From Chloroflexota bacterium (GTDB taxonomy: Bacteria > Chloroflexota > Dormibacteria > CF-121): a stretch of 10,569 nucleotides of DNA. The stretch lies in contig VBIS01000067.1 of assembly GCA_005880605.1 (NCBI GenBank), positions 1-10,569 of the forward strand. Reading direction: 5' to 3'. Below the pieces are notes generated by a model that was given only the letters and a program-made list of their open reading frames with translations, had not been told where the DNA came from and did no database searches. A program made the position numbers and the translations under genes. Shown here in pieces: positions 1-5,815 of the stretch; position 1 is the first letter of the stretch; every line of letters begins with the position of its first letter.

Positions 1-276
1 GAAACGATGACCCGGACCGAGGACCGGAATCCGGGTCATCGTCCCTGTGCTCAGTGGCAAGGGCTCGATCTTGCCGAACGGTCCAGAAGGGTTGCGGACG
101 AACAGGACACTGGCGATCACCAGTAGAACGACGGCGACCCCGGCGGCACCGGCTTTAACCTGCTTGGGCAACCCGCGAAGCCAGGCGGCCAACCGGCGCA
201 GTCGGGTGGGCGACCTGCGCAACTGCTGCCATTGCCAGCGGGCCACGGCGGCCGCGACCAGGCGCCAACGGTCCAT
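1..276 (-). CDS. N-terminus of a membrane-anchored protein (partial, runs off left edge)
   Basis: The 92 visible residues start at an ATG at 276 and the frame stays open to base 1. The N-terminal 40 residues are rich in Arg and Trp, followed by one hydrophobic helix at about residues 43-60 and then a Pro/Gly-rich stretch. This fits a single-pass protein with a short basic cytoplasmic tail and an exported C-terminal domain outside the window. The ATG is the first possible start after an in-frame stop, which is the TGA of the upstream gene at 319-321, 42 bases away on the same strand, so the two are probably one operon. No good Shine-Dalgarno is seen. The last residues (TRIPVL..GHRF) faintly recall the opening motif of polysaccharide deacetylases (IPVLMYH), but the key residues differ and I do not assign that function. 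Confidence 0.6.
   Translation of the reverse strand, partial: MDRWRLVAAAVARWQWQQLRRSPTRLRRLAAWLRGLPKQVKAGAAGVAVVLLVIASVLFVRNPSGPFGKIEPLPLSTGTMTRIPVLGPGHRF
4..42. repeat. 13-bp perfect inverted repeat at the left edge
   Basis: ACGATGACCCGGA (4-16) is the exact reverse complement of TCCGGGTCATCGT (30-42), around a 13-base spacer. It lies inside the coding frame of the truncated minus-strand gene, which is unusual for coding DNA. It could be a terminator-like or protein-binding palindrome, or a fold-back artefact if the window starts at a contig end. Confidence 0.6.
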
Positions 277-318
277 GCCTGAATGACGGGAACGGGCGGT
301 CGTTTCCTGTCGAGCTGG

Positions 319-1194
319 TCAGCCGCGGGCGGGCCGGGCGGCCGGGGCGGGCGGCGCGGACTTCGCCCGCCGGCGGCGCACCACGGCGGCGGCGAGCAAG
401 GCGAGGGCAACCAGGAAGGATGCCCCGGCCAGGATGGCGGCCGACGCCGAGAAGACGACCCAGATGACGCCGCTCGTGGCAGCGACCTGGCTCAGGCTGG
501 TGGCGCCTTTGACCAGGTGCAACGTGACAAACGAGTACCAGACGATGAAGGTGGCCAGCATGATGAGCAACGCCCCCACCCGCCGAGCCCGCGTGATCCA
601 CAAGCCCCCCAGCAGCCACAGCGAGGCCGTCACCGCCGCAGCGAAGGCGCCGTCCTCGGTGTTCGCCGATCCGAAGCTATCACGATGCACGCCATCCGTT
701 GCCGAAAGGATCACCAGGATCGCTCCCGCAACCGCCACGAGCAAAAGCGGGAGCGTGCCCAGCCGGCGGTCTCGACCCCGGGCGTTGCCCCAGGCCGCGG
801 CCGCGGCGACCACCGTGAGCACGCAGGCGCAGAGGAGGCCCATCGCCACGGTTGCCACCGGGAGGCCTTCGCTCTTGACAAAGCTACCCAACGATGCCGG
901 GCCTATTTCGAAGTGGCTGGTGGCGGTTACGCCGAAATCGATAAAGCCAAGCGCGGCGGCCCCGAAGATGCCGATACGGAAACCACGGTACGCCAGCACG
1001 AGGCAGGCGAGCCAGATCACACCCACGATCAAGCCGATGATCATGTACACGGCATCGACCTGACCGGTGTGGCGCTCGTGCAGCAAGGTAAAGACGCCGA
1101 GTCCGACCGCGATCAGCCCGCTGGCGGCCAAGAGCGTTCGCGCCGGAATGAGAAATGGGCCGCCGCGCCGATGAACCATCGGGGTCGCTCGCAT
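319..1194 (-). CDS. polytopic membrane protein of unknown function, about 8 helices
   Basis: I do not recognise the family. Starting at the ATG at 1194 the protein has 291 residues with hydrophobic segments at about 15-37, 48-70, 72-92, 111-135, 146-164, 183-201, 206-226 and 240-272. It ends in a basic RRRR cluster and an Ala/Pro/Arg-rich tail of about 18 residues, probably cytoplasmic. No catalytic or transporter motif stands out. The frame stays open back to 1509, but that would overlap the divergent LCP gene; 1194 was chosen because a TAAGAT hexamer lies 8 bases before it. A second ATG at 1179 (five codons in) is the alternative. The gene is divergent from LCP (76 bases between starts) and followed 42 bases later by the truncated membrane-anchored gene, so it likely heads a two-gene envelope operon. 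Confidence 0.72.
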   Translation of the reverse strand: MRATPMVHRRGGPFLIPARTLLAASGLIAVGLGVFTLLHERHTGQVDAVYMIIGLIVGVIWLACLVLAYRGFRIGIFGAAALGFIDFGVTATSHFEIGPASLGSFVKSEGLPVATVAMGLLCACVLTVVAAAAAWGNARGRDRRLGTLPLLLVAVAGAILVILSATDGVHRDSFGSANTEDGAFAAAVTASLWLLGGLWITRARRVGALLIMLATFIVWYSFVTLHLVKGATSLSQVAATSGVIWVVFSASAAILAGASFLVALALLAAAVVRRRRAKSAPPAPAARPARG

Positions 1195-1202
1195 CGTCGA
1201 CC

Positions 1203-1208
1203 ATCTTA
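1203..1208 (-). promoter_or_regulatory. putative -10 element of the membrane-protein gene, near-leaderless
   Basis: On the minus strand the hexamer TAAGAT ends 8 bases before the ATG at 1194. With normal -10 to start-site spacing, transcription would begin at the second base before the ATG, and no Shine-Dalgarno is present. I found no convincing -35 at 16-18 bases. Confidence 0.4.
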
Positions 1209-1253
1209 CGGAGCGAGAACGCAACCCGGCGCAATTGGCGCTGAGATTTTCGC

Positions 1254-1259
1254 TAGACT
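1254..1259 (+). promoter_or_regulatory. putative -10 element of the LCP gene
   Basis: TAGACT lies 11 bases before the TTG start at 1271, predicting a transcript start near 1266 and a leader of about five bases. There is no Shine-Dalgarno before the TTG. The -35 is unclear: TTGGCG at 1235-1240 is only 13 bases away, which is too short. Confidence 0.3.
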
Positions 1260-1270
1260 GACGGCTGCCC

Positions 1271-2695
1271 TTGGGAAGTGAACCACGCCGGAGGCGCGCA
1301 TCGGTTGCGCTGGGCCCGGCACGCGGGTGGCGATCCGCCCGCACCGCACTGGCCCTGATCGCCGGAGCCGCCCTGCTGATCGCGGGTCTCGGCGTTTTTC
1401 GCGTCTGGTCCGCGATCCACGCCATTTCGCCGCGGGCCCAACCGGTTGACCTGATCACAGTGGTGCACGCGCAGACCGATGATCCCGGCTCGCTCGGCTG
1501 GAAAATCAATCACGACCAGCGCATCAACATCCTGCTGCTCGGCTATGGCGGACCTGGACACGATGGCCCCTACCTGACCGATTCCGTGATGCTGCTCTCG
1601 ATTCGCCCCGGCAGCCACGAGGCGATCATGATCTCGCTGCCCAGGGACCTGTGGGTGAAGATCCCGGCCCTGCCCAACAACCGCTACATGTCGGGCAAGC
1701 TCAACAGCGCCTATGCCATCGGGATGGATCACAAGAATTACCCGAACGTGCGCAGCGACTGGAAGACCGACACCGGTGGCGGGGACCTGGCGGCGGCCAC
1801 GGTCTCGCAGGTGACCGGGCAACCGATCGACTACTGGGTGGGTGTCGACTTCAAGGCCTTCCGCGACGTCGTCAATGCCCTCGGCGGCATCAAGGTCGAC
1901 GTCCCGACGACGCTGGACGATCCTTTCTTCCCGGCCGGCGAGTCGACCGGAACGATGCATATCCGAATCCCTGCCGGACCGCAGCCGTTCGACGGCGAGC
2001 GCGCCCTCGAGTACGCGAGGTCACGGGAGACCACCTCGGACTTCGACCGTTCGCGTCGCCAGCAGCTGATCATGCTGGCGGTGCGACAGCGCACGTTCTC
2101 CCTGAATGCCGTCCCTCATCTCCTGCCGTTGCTGGGAGCGTTGCAAGACAACGTGCGAACCAACCTCCGCCCGGCGGAGATGCAGCAGCTCGTATCGCTC
2201 GCGGGGCGGATCAGGGACCAGGACATCCGACGGGTGGCGATCGACACCTCGAACCTGCTCCGGAGCGGCTTCAACAGCAGCGGCCAGTACGTCCTCCAGC
2301 CGCTCGATCCCACCTATGGCGCCCTGCATCGGTATGTCGCGATGGCGCTGCCCGACCGGTCAGCGCTGGCGGCGCAGTTCCCCTTCCAGGTACAGGACGG
2401 CAGCCGGCGTTACTGGCTCCCCTATGGCATCGGAACCCCGGCCAGCATCATGACCTCGCTCCTCCAGGCGGAAGGGTGGGGTGCGACCCTGGGACCGGCG
2501 CCGGCACAAAAGGTTACCCAGACCCAGATCCTCGACGCGTCCGGTGGCAAGGCGGCCGCCACCGTCAGCTGGCTGCAGGATTACTTTGGCGGCGTGGTGA
2601 CGATCGTGCCGGCGCCCTCCAGCGGGGCGAGCGTTACCGTTATCCTGGGCTCGGATTTCACCCTGAAAACCTTCCCGGCTCCGAGCAATTCCTAG
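1271..2695 (+). CDS. LytR-CpsA-Psr (LCP) family cell-wall glycopolymer ligase with LytR_C-like tail
   Basis: LCP proteins act on the outer face of the membrane and transfer lipid-linked glycopolymers (teichoic acids, arabinogalactan, capsule) onto peptidoglycan. The protein has 474 residues: a basic N-terminus (Arg-rich residues 6-24), one membrane helix at about 25-44, then the LCP domain at about 84-275. Visible LCP motifs are NILLLGYGG (86-94), TDSVML (103-108), SLPRDLWV (122-129), the VDFKAF...LGGI segment (192-207) and YARSRETTSDFDRSRRQQ (248-265), whose Arg and Asp residues bind pyrophosphate in the family. Residues about 393-468 resemble a LytR_C domain. The start is TTG at 1271; the only other codon after the in-frame TGA at 1259 that could serve is CTG at 1265. 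The LCP assignment is firm; which polymer it attaches is unknown. Confidence 0.92.
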   Translation: MGSEPRRRRASVALGPARGWRSARTALALIAGAALLIAGLGVFRVWSAIHAISPRAQPVDLITVVHAQTDDPGSLGWKINHDQRINILLLGYGGPGHDGPYLTDSVMLLSIRPGSHEAIMISLPRDLWVKIPALPNNRYMSGKLNSAYAIGMDHKNYPNVRSDWKTDTGGGDLAAATVSQVTGQPIDYWVGVDFKAFRDVVNALGGIKVDVPTTLDDPFFPAGESTGTMHIRIPAGPQPFDGERALEYARSRETTSDFDRSRRQQLIMLAVRQRTFSLNAVPHLLPLLGALQDNVRTNLRPAEMQQLVSLAGRIRDQDIRRVAIDTSNLLRSGFNSSGQYVLQPLDPTYGALHRYVAMALPDRSALAAQFPFQVQDGSRRYWLPYGIGTPASIMTSLLQAEGWGATLGPAPAQKVTQTQILDASGGKAAATVSWLQDYFGGVVTIVPAPSSGASVTVILGSDFTLKTFPAPSNS

Positions 2696-2701
2696 GGTCG
2701 C

Positions 2702-2719
2702 CAGCGCGAACCCGCGCTG
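2702..2719 (+). other. GC-rich hairpin between the LCP gene and meaB
   Basis: CAGCGCG and CGCGCTG form a perfect 7-bp stem around an AACC loop, starting 6 bases after the LCP stop. There is no following T-run, so it is a poor intrinsic terminator. Its right arm abuts the TAGGAT hexamer before meaB. It could attenuate read-through from LCP or protect the 3' end. Confidence 0.5.
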
Positions 2720-2726
2720 ATAGGAT
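2718..2726 (+). promoter_or_regulatory. putative extended -10 element of the mutase cassette
   Basis: TG, one base, then TAGGAT forms an extended -10. Its last base lies 10 bases before the meaB ATG, predicting a leader of only a few bases. The AGGA inside it (2722-2725) could alternatively act as a weak Shine-Dalgarno 11 bases from the ATG for read-through transcripts. Confidence 0.33.
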
Positions 2727-2736
2727 TGAATTCGAA

Positions 2737-3684
2737 ATGAATTTGGCCGGTGCCCTGCTTTCCGGCGATGTCCGGGCGCTGGCGCGGGCCATCAGCCTGG
2801 CGGAAGATCGGGACCCGCAGGCGAGCCAGCTGGTGGCCGAGCTGCAGCCGCACACCGGGAAGGCCTACCTGGTCGGGCTGACCGGATCGCCGGGAACGGG
2901 CAAGAGCACACTGGCGGACGCCCTGGTGAAGGTGATTCGCGACCGTCAGCACTCGGTCGGCGTGATCGCCGTCGACCCGAGCAGCCCCTTTACCGGCGGT
3001 GCGGTTCTCGGCGACCGCATCCGGATGGCCCGCCACACGATGGACAAGGGTGTCTTCATTCGCAGCATGGGCGCCCGCGGGCACCTGGGCGGGCTGGCGG
3101 CCGCCACCCGGGAAGCGATCCACCTGCTCGATGCCTTTGGTCGCGACGTGGTCCTGGTCGAGACGGTCGGCGTCGGCCAATCGGAGCTCGAGATCTCGAC
3201 CATCTGCGACACGGTCGTCCTCGTCCTGATGCCCGAGTCAGGTGACGCCGTTCAGAGCATCAAGGCCGGCATCCTCGAGATCGCCGATGTCTTTGTGATC
3301 AACAAGACGGACCTGGGTGGGGCGGAAAAGACACGGCGCCTGATCCAGGACGCGATCGGGCTCGGGCCCAAACAGGCCTGGCGGCCACCGATCATCCTGG
3401 CCAGCGCGGTCAAGGAAGAGGGGATCGATCGGGTCTGGGATGGGGTCCTCGAGCACCAGGCGTACCTCAACGAAAGCGGCACGCTCGCCACCCGGCGGCA
3501 GCAGCGTCTGAAGCAGGAAGTCGTTTCGCTGGTCGCCGACCGCGCCCGCGAAGAGGCGCGGCGGGTGCTGGATGGAGACACGGCCGTCGGCCGGCGGCTG
3601 CGCGAGAACCGGAATGGGAAACTAAACCCGTACGCTCTCGCCGAGGAAGTCCTCGGGCAGCGGGCGCCGCAAGGAGGTGGCTGA
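2737..3684 (+). CDS. meaB: MeaB/ArgK-type G-protein chaperone of a B12-dependent acyl-CoA mutase
   Basis: This is a G3E-family P-loop GTPase that gates adenosylcobalamin delivery to, and prevents inactivation of, acyl-CoA mutases in the cytosol. It has 315 residues, the usual length. The Walker A loop GSPGTGKS is at 50-57; DPSSP, typical of MeaB, at 80-84; RSMGARGHLGGL at 109-120; the Walker B/switch segment VETVGVGQSE at 141-150; and the guanine-specificity motif NKTD at 189-192. The C-terminal 70 residues are charged and helical, as in MeaB dimerisation arms. The ATG at 2737 was chosen because family similarity begins there; the frame is open upstream only as a shadow of the LCP gene. Its TGA overlaps the mutase ATG (TGATG), so subunits and chaperone are co-translated. 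In IcmF enzymes this GTPase is fused to the mutase; here it is separate. Confidence 0.93.
   Translation: MNLAGALLSGDVRALARAISLAEDRDPQASQLVAELQPHTGKAYLVGLTGSPGTGKSTLADALVKVIRDRQHSVGVIAVDPSSPFTGGAVLGDRIRMARHTMDKGVFIRSMGARGHLGGLAAATREAIHLLDAFGRDVVLVETVGVGQSELEISTICDTVVLVLMPESGDAVQSIKAGILEIADVFVINKTDLGGAEKTRRLIQDAIGLGPKQAWRPPIILASAVKEEGIDRVWDGVLEHQAYLNESGTLATRRQQRLKQEVVSLVADRAREEARRVLDGDTAVGRRLRENRNGKLNPYALAEEVLGQRAPQGGG
3671..3677 (+). promoter_or_regulatory. strong Shine-Dalgarno of the mutase large subunit
   Basis: AAGGAGG lies six bases before the ATG at 3684, inside the last codons of meaB. It fixes the mutase start and implies high translation of the large subunit despite the one-base stop/start overlap. 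Confidence 0.8.
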
Positions 3685-5336
3685 TGGCCCTTCGTCGCAA
3701 GACGGCCTACGAGGAATGGTTAGCCCGCTACCGGAGCGCCAAGCTGGCTCCGAACGAGAACGCCGCGACCATGTCGGGTGTGCCGCTGCAGGCGCTCTAC
3801 ACCCCCGACGACCTCGCGGGGTGGAGCTACGACGAGAAGCTGGGTTACCCGGGCGAATTTCCCTACACCCGGGGCGTCTACCCCTCGATGTACCGCGGGC
3901 AGCCGTGGACGATTCGACAGTTTGCCGGCTACGGCACCGCGGAGGAGACGAACCGTCGCTACAAGTTCCTGCTCGCGCATGGGCAGAAGGGCCTTTCCGT
4001 GGCATTCGACATGCCGACCTTGATGGGATACGACTCCGACGATCCGCTCGGTGAAGGCGAGGTCGGCCACTGCGGCGTGGCGATCGACTCGCTCGAGGAC
4101 ATGGAGACACTCTTCGATGGCATCCGCCTGGACCAGATCACGACCTCCATGACGATCAACTCGCCGGCGGCGATTCTCTACGCGATGTACATCGCGGTTG
4201 GCGAGAAAGAGGGCGTGTCGCTTGCCCAGCTGGGCGGCACCTTGCAAAACGACATCCTGAAGGAGTACATCGCGCAGAAGGAGTACATCTTCCCGCCCGA
4301 GCCCTCGATGCGGCTGGTGGTCGACACCATCGTCTTCGCGGCCCGCCACATGCCGCGCTGGAACGCCGTGTCGATCTCCGGCTACCACATCCGCGAAGCC
4401 GGATCGACGGCCACCCAGGAACTCGCTTTCACGCTGGCCGACGGCATGGCCTACGTCGAGGCATCGATCAAGGCCGGGCTGAAGGTCGACGAGTTCGCGC
4501 CGCGCCTTTCCTTCTTCTTCGATTCGCACATCGATTTCTTCGAAGAGATCGCGAAGTTTCGCGCGGCCCGCCGCCTCTGGGCCCGCATCATGCGCGACAA
4601 GTACGGTGCGCGCGATCCCAAGTCCTGGATGCTGCGCTTCCACACCCAGACCGCCGGTGTCTCGCTGACCCGGCAGCAGGTGGAGAACAACATCACCCGG
4701 ACCGCCTACGAGGCCATGGCGGCCGTGCTCGGCGGGACCAACTCGCTGCACACCAACTCCATGGATGAGGTGCTTGCCCTGCCCACCGAGCGGGCGGCAC
4801 AGATCGCCCTGCGCACCCAGCAGGTGCTCGCCCACGAAACCGGCGTCACTAACACCATCGATCCGCTGGGCGGCTCGTATTTCATCGAGCAGCTCACCGA
4901 CGAGATGGAGCGCGGCGCGCAACATTACTTCGACCAGATCGATGAGCAGGGCGGCGTCTTGCGATGCATCGAGAACGGGTTTTTCCAGCGCGAGATCGCC
5001 GATGCCGCGTTCGAGTTCGAGCGGAAGCTGGAGGCGAACGAACGCATCATCGTCGGGGTGAACGCCTACAAGGACGGCGAAGGCGGGGAGGTGCCAACCC
5101 TGCGCATCGGGCCCGAGACCGAGCAGGGACAGGTGCGCCGCGTGAAGGCCGTCCGGGCGCGGCGCGACAACACGAGCGTCGTCAGCCGGCTCGAGGAGCT
5201 GAAGACGGCGGCGCGTGGAACGGAGAACCTGATGCCGCACCTGCTCAACTGCGTCAAGGCCTACGCCACCGAGGGAGAGATCATGGCAGCGCTCAAGGAG
5301 GTCTTCGGCGTCTACCGGGAGCCGATTCTGTTCTAA
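3684..5336 (+). CDS. coenzyme B12-dependent acyl-CoA mutase large subunit, isobutyryl-CoA-mutase-like active site
   Basis: This is the catalytic TIM-barrel subunit of the methylmalonyl-CoA mutase family, which rearranges acyl-CoA carbon skeletons by radical chemistry with adenosylcobalamin. At 550 residues it has the size of split-type large subunits and lacks the B12 domain, which is encoded separately at 5423. Visible signatures are YPFTRG-like YPGEFPYTRG (55-64), TIRQFAG (76-82), LSVAFDMPT (104-112), GTLQNDILKEYIAQ (185-198), SGYHIREAG with active-site Tyr234/His235 (232-240), FHTQTAG (319-325) and GGTNSLHTNS (350-359). Two substrate-specificity positions, Tyr89 and Arg207 in Propionibacterium methylmalonyl-CoA mutase, are Phe80 and Gln198 here, the pair known from isobutyryl-CoA mutase (IcmA). 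Ala107 is unlike the Asp of 2-hydroxyisobutyryl-CoA mutase. I see the residues; the substrate is inferred. An automatic annotation would say methylmalonyl-CoA mutase. Confidence 0.93.
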   Translation: MALRRKTAYEEWLARYRSAKLAPNENAATMSGVPLQALYTPDDLAGWSYDEKLGYPGEFPYTRGVYPSMYRGQPWTIRQFAGYGTAEETNRRYKFLLAHGQKGLSVAFDMPTLMGYDSDDPLGEGEVGHCGVAIDSLEDMETLFDGIRLDQITTSMTINSPAAILYAMYIAVGEKEGVSLAQLGGTLQNDILKEYIAQKEYIFPPEPSMRLVVDTIVFAARHMPRWNAVSISGYHIREAGSTATQELAFTLADGMAYVEASIKAGLKVDEFAPRLSFFFDSHIDFFEEIAKFRAARRLWARIMRDKYGARDPKSWMLRFHTQTAGVSLTRQQVENNITRTAYEAMAAVLGGTNSLHTNSMDEVLALPTERAAQIALRTQQVLAHETGVTNTIDPLGGSYFIEQLTDEMERGAQHYFDQIDEQGGVLRCIENGFFQREIADAAFEFERKLEANERIIVGVNAYKDGEGGEVPTLRIGPETEQGQVRRVKAVRARRDNTSVVSRLEELKTAARGTENLMPHLLNCVKAYATEGEIMAALKEVFGVYREPILF

Positions 5337-5426
5337 ATGATGCGCATGCGCTTCTCCCTGATCGGCCGGGCCCTGGCGGTGGTGGCGATCGTGGTCATCG
5401 TGCTGCTGTACGTGATGCGGTCATGA
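5337..5426 (+). CDS. 29-residue single-helix membrane microprotein between the two mutase subunits
   Basis: The ATG directly abuts the mutase stop (TAAATG) and the TGA overlaps the ATG of the B12-binding subunit (ATGA). The peptide begins MMRMRFSLIGRA, continues as an unbroken run of Val, Ile, Leu and Ala, and ends VMRS. This is a textbook single transmembrane helix with basic residues at the N-terminal side. No family is recognised. Neither this ORF nor the following gene has a Shine-Dalgarno, so both appear to depend on termination-reinitiation, and translating this ORF would deliver ribosomes exactly to the B12-subunit start. It could be a membrane tether or regulator of the mutase, or merely a translated coupling leader. 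Starts at the second or fourth Met are possible. Confidence 0.6.
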   Translation: MMRMRFSLIGRALAVVAIVVIVLLYVMRS

Positions 5427-5815
5427 CAGCCAGAGTCCTCACCGCCAAGGTCGGCCTCGACGGGCACGATCGCGGGGTCAAAGTGGTGTCACGCGCGCTG
5501 CGTGACGCCGGGGTCGAGGTAATCTACGCCGGGCTGCGGCAGACTCCGGAGATGGTGGTGGAGGCCGCCATCCAGGAAGACGTCGACGCCATCGGTGTCA
5601 GCCTGCACAGCGGCGCCCACATGACGCTCATCCCGCGCATCCTGGAGCTGCTCAAGGAGCGCAACGCCACCGACATCGTGGTCTTCGGCGGTGGCATCAT
5701 CCCGCAGGACGATGCCAGGGAGCTCAAGAAGATGGGCGTGGTCGAGATCTTCGGCCCCGGGACTTCCCTCCAGTCGATCATCGACTTCGTCAACAAAGGT
5801 TTTAAGGCGGCGTGA
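5423..5815 (+). CDS. cobalamin-binding small subunit of the acyl-CoA mutase
   Basis: This 130-residue Rossmann-like B12-binding domain provides the lower-face ligand for adenosylcobalamin and completes the mutase encoded just upstream. The base-off/His-on motif DxHxxG is DGHDRG at residues 13-18, with His15 the predicted cobalt ligand. SLHSGAH (60-66) supplies the conserved SxL segment, and the GG(G) turn at 89-91 and FGPG (110-113) line the nucleotide-tail pocket. Length matches stand-alone small subunits such as IcmB. The ATG at 5423 is the only usable start before DGHDRG and overlaps the microprotein stop (ATGA). There is no Shine-Dalgarno, so coupling is likely. Its TGA overlaps the GTG of the next gene (GTGA). 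Splitting the B12 domain from the barrel resembles IcmA/IcmB, HcmA/HcmB and archaeal mutases. Confidence 0.93.
   Translation: MTARVLTAKVGLDGHDRGVKVVSRALRDAGVEVIYAGLRQTPEMVVEAAIQEDVDAIGVSLHSGAHMTLIPRILELLKERNATDIVVFGGGIIPQDDARELKKMGVVEIFGPGTSLQSIIDFVNKGFKAA

Noticed and set aside
283..1281. 332-codon plus-strand frame opposite the eight-helix protein
   Set aside because: The opposite strand encodes regular hydrophobic helices, while this frame gives a charged, Arg/Gly/His-rich sequence typical of a shadow.
1195..1509. Upstream extension of the minus-strand membrane protein to 1509
   Set aside because: It would overlap the divergent LCP gene by over 230 bases and adds a hydrophilic, low-complexity N-terminus before the first helix.
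1651..2736. Upstream extension of the meaB frame through the LCP gene
   Set aside because: MeaB similarity begins at the ATG at 2737; the upstream part is the plus-one shadow of LCP and reads as Arg/Pro/Gly-rich noise.
3720..5240. 506-codon open frame antisense to the mutase gene
   Set aside because: It lies wholly opposite a gene with clear family motifs; long antisense frames are expected from GC-ending codons. Its translation shows no domain and is rich in His, Arg and Gly.
4964..5422. Longer start for the B12-binding subunit
   Set aside because: The extension is the shadow of the mutase C-terminus and gives Arg/Gly-rich sequence; homology and length fit ATG 5423.
5337..5426. Frameshifted C-terminus of the mutase instead of a separate microprotein
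   Set aside because: The mutase already ends at the normal family length (550 residues), and a hydrophobic helix is not part of the barrel subunit.
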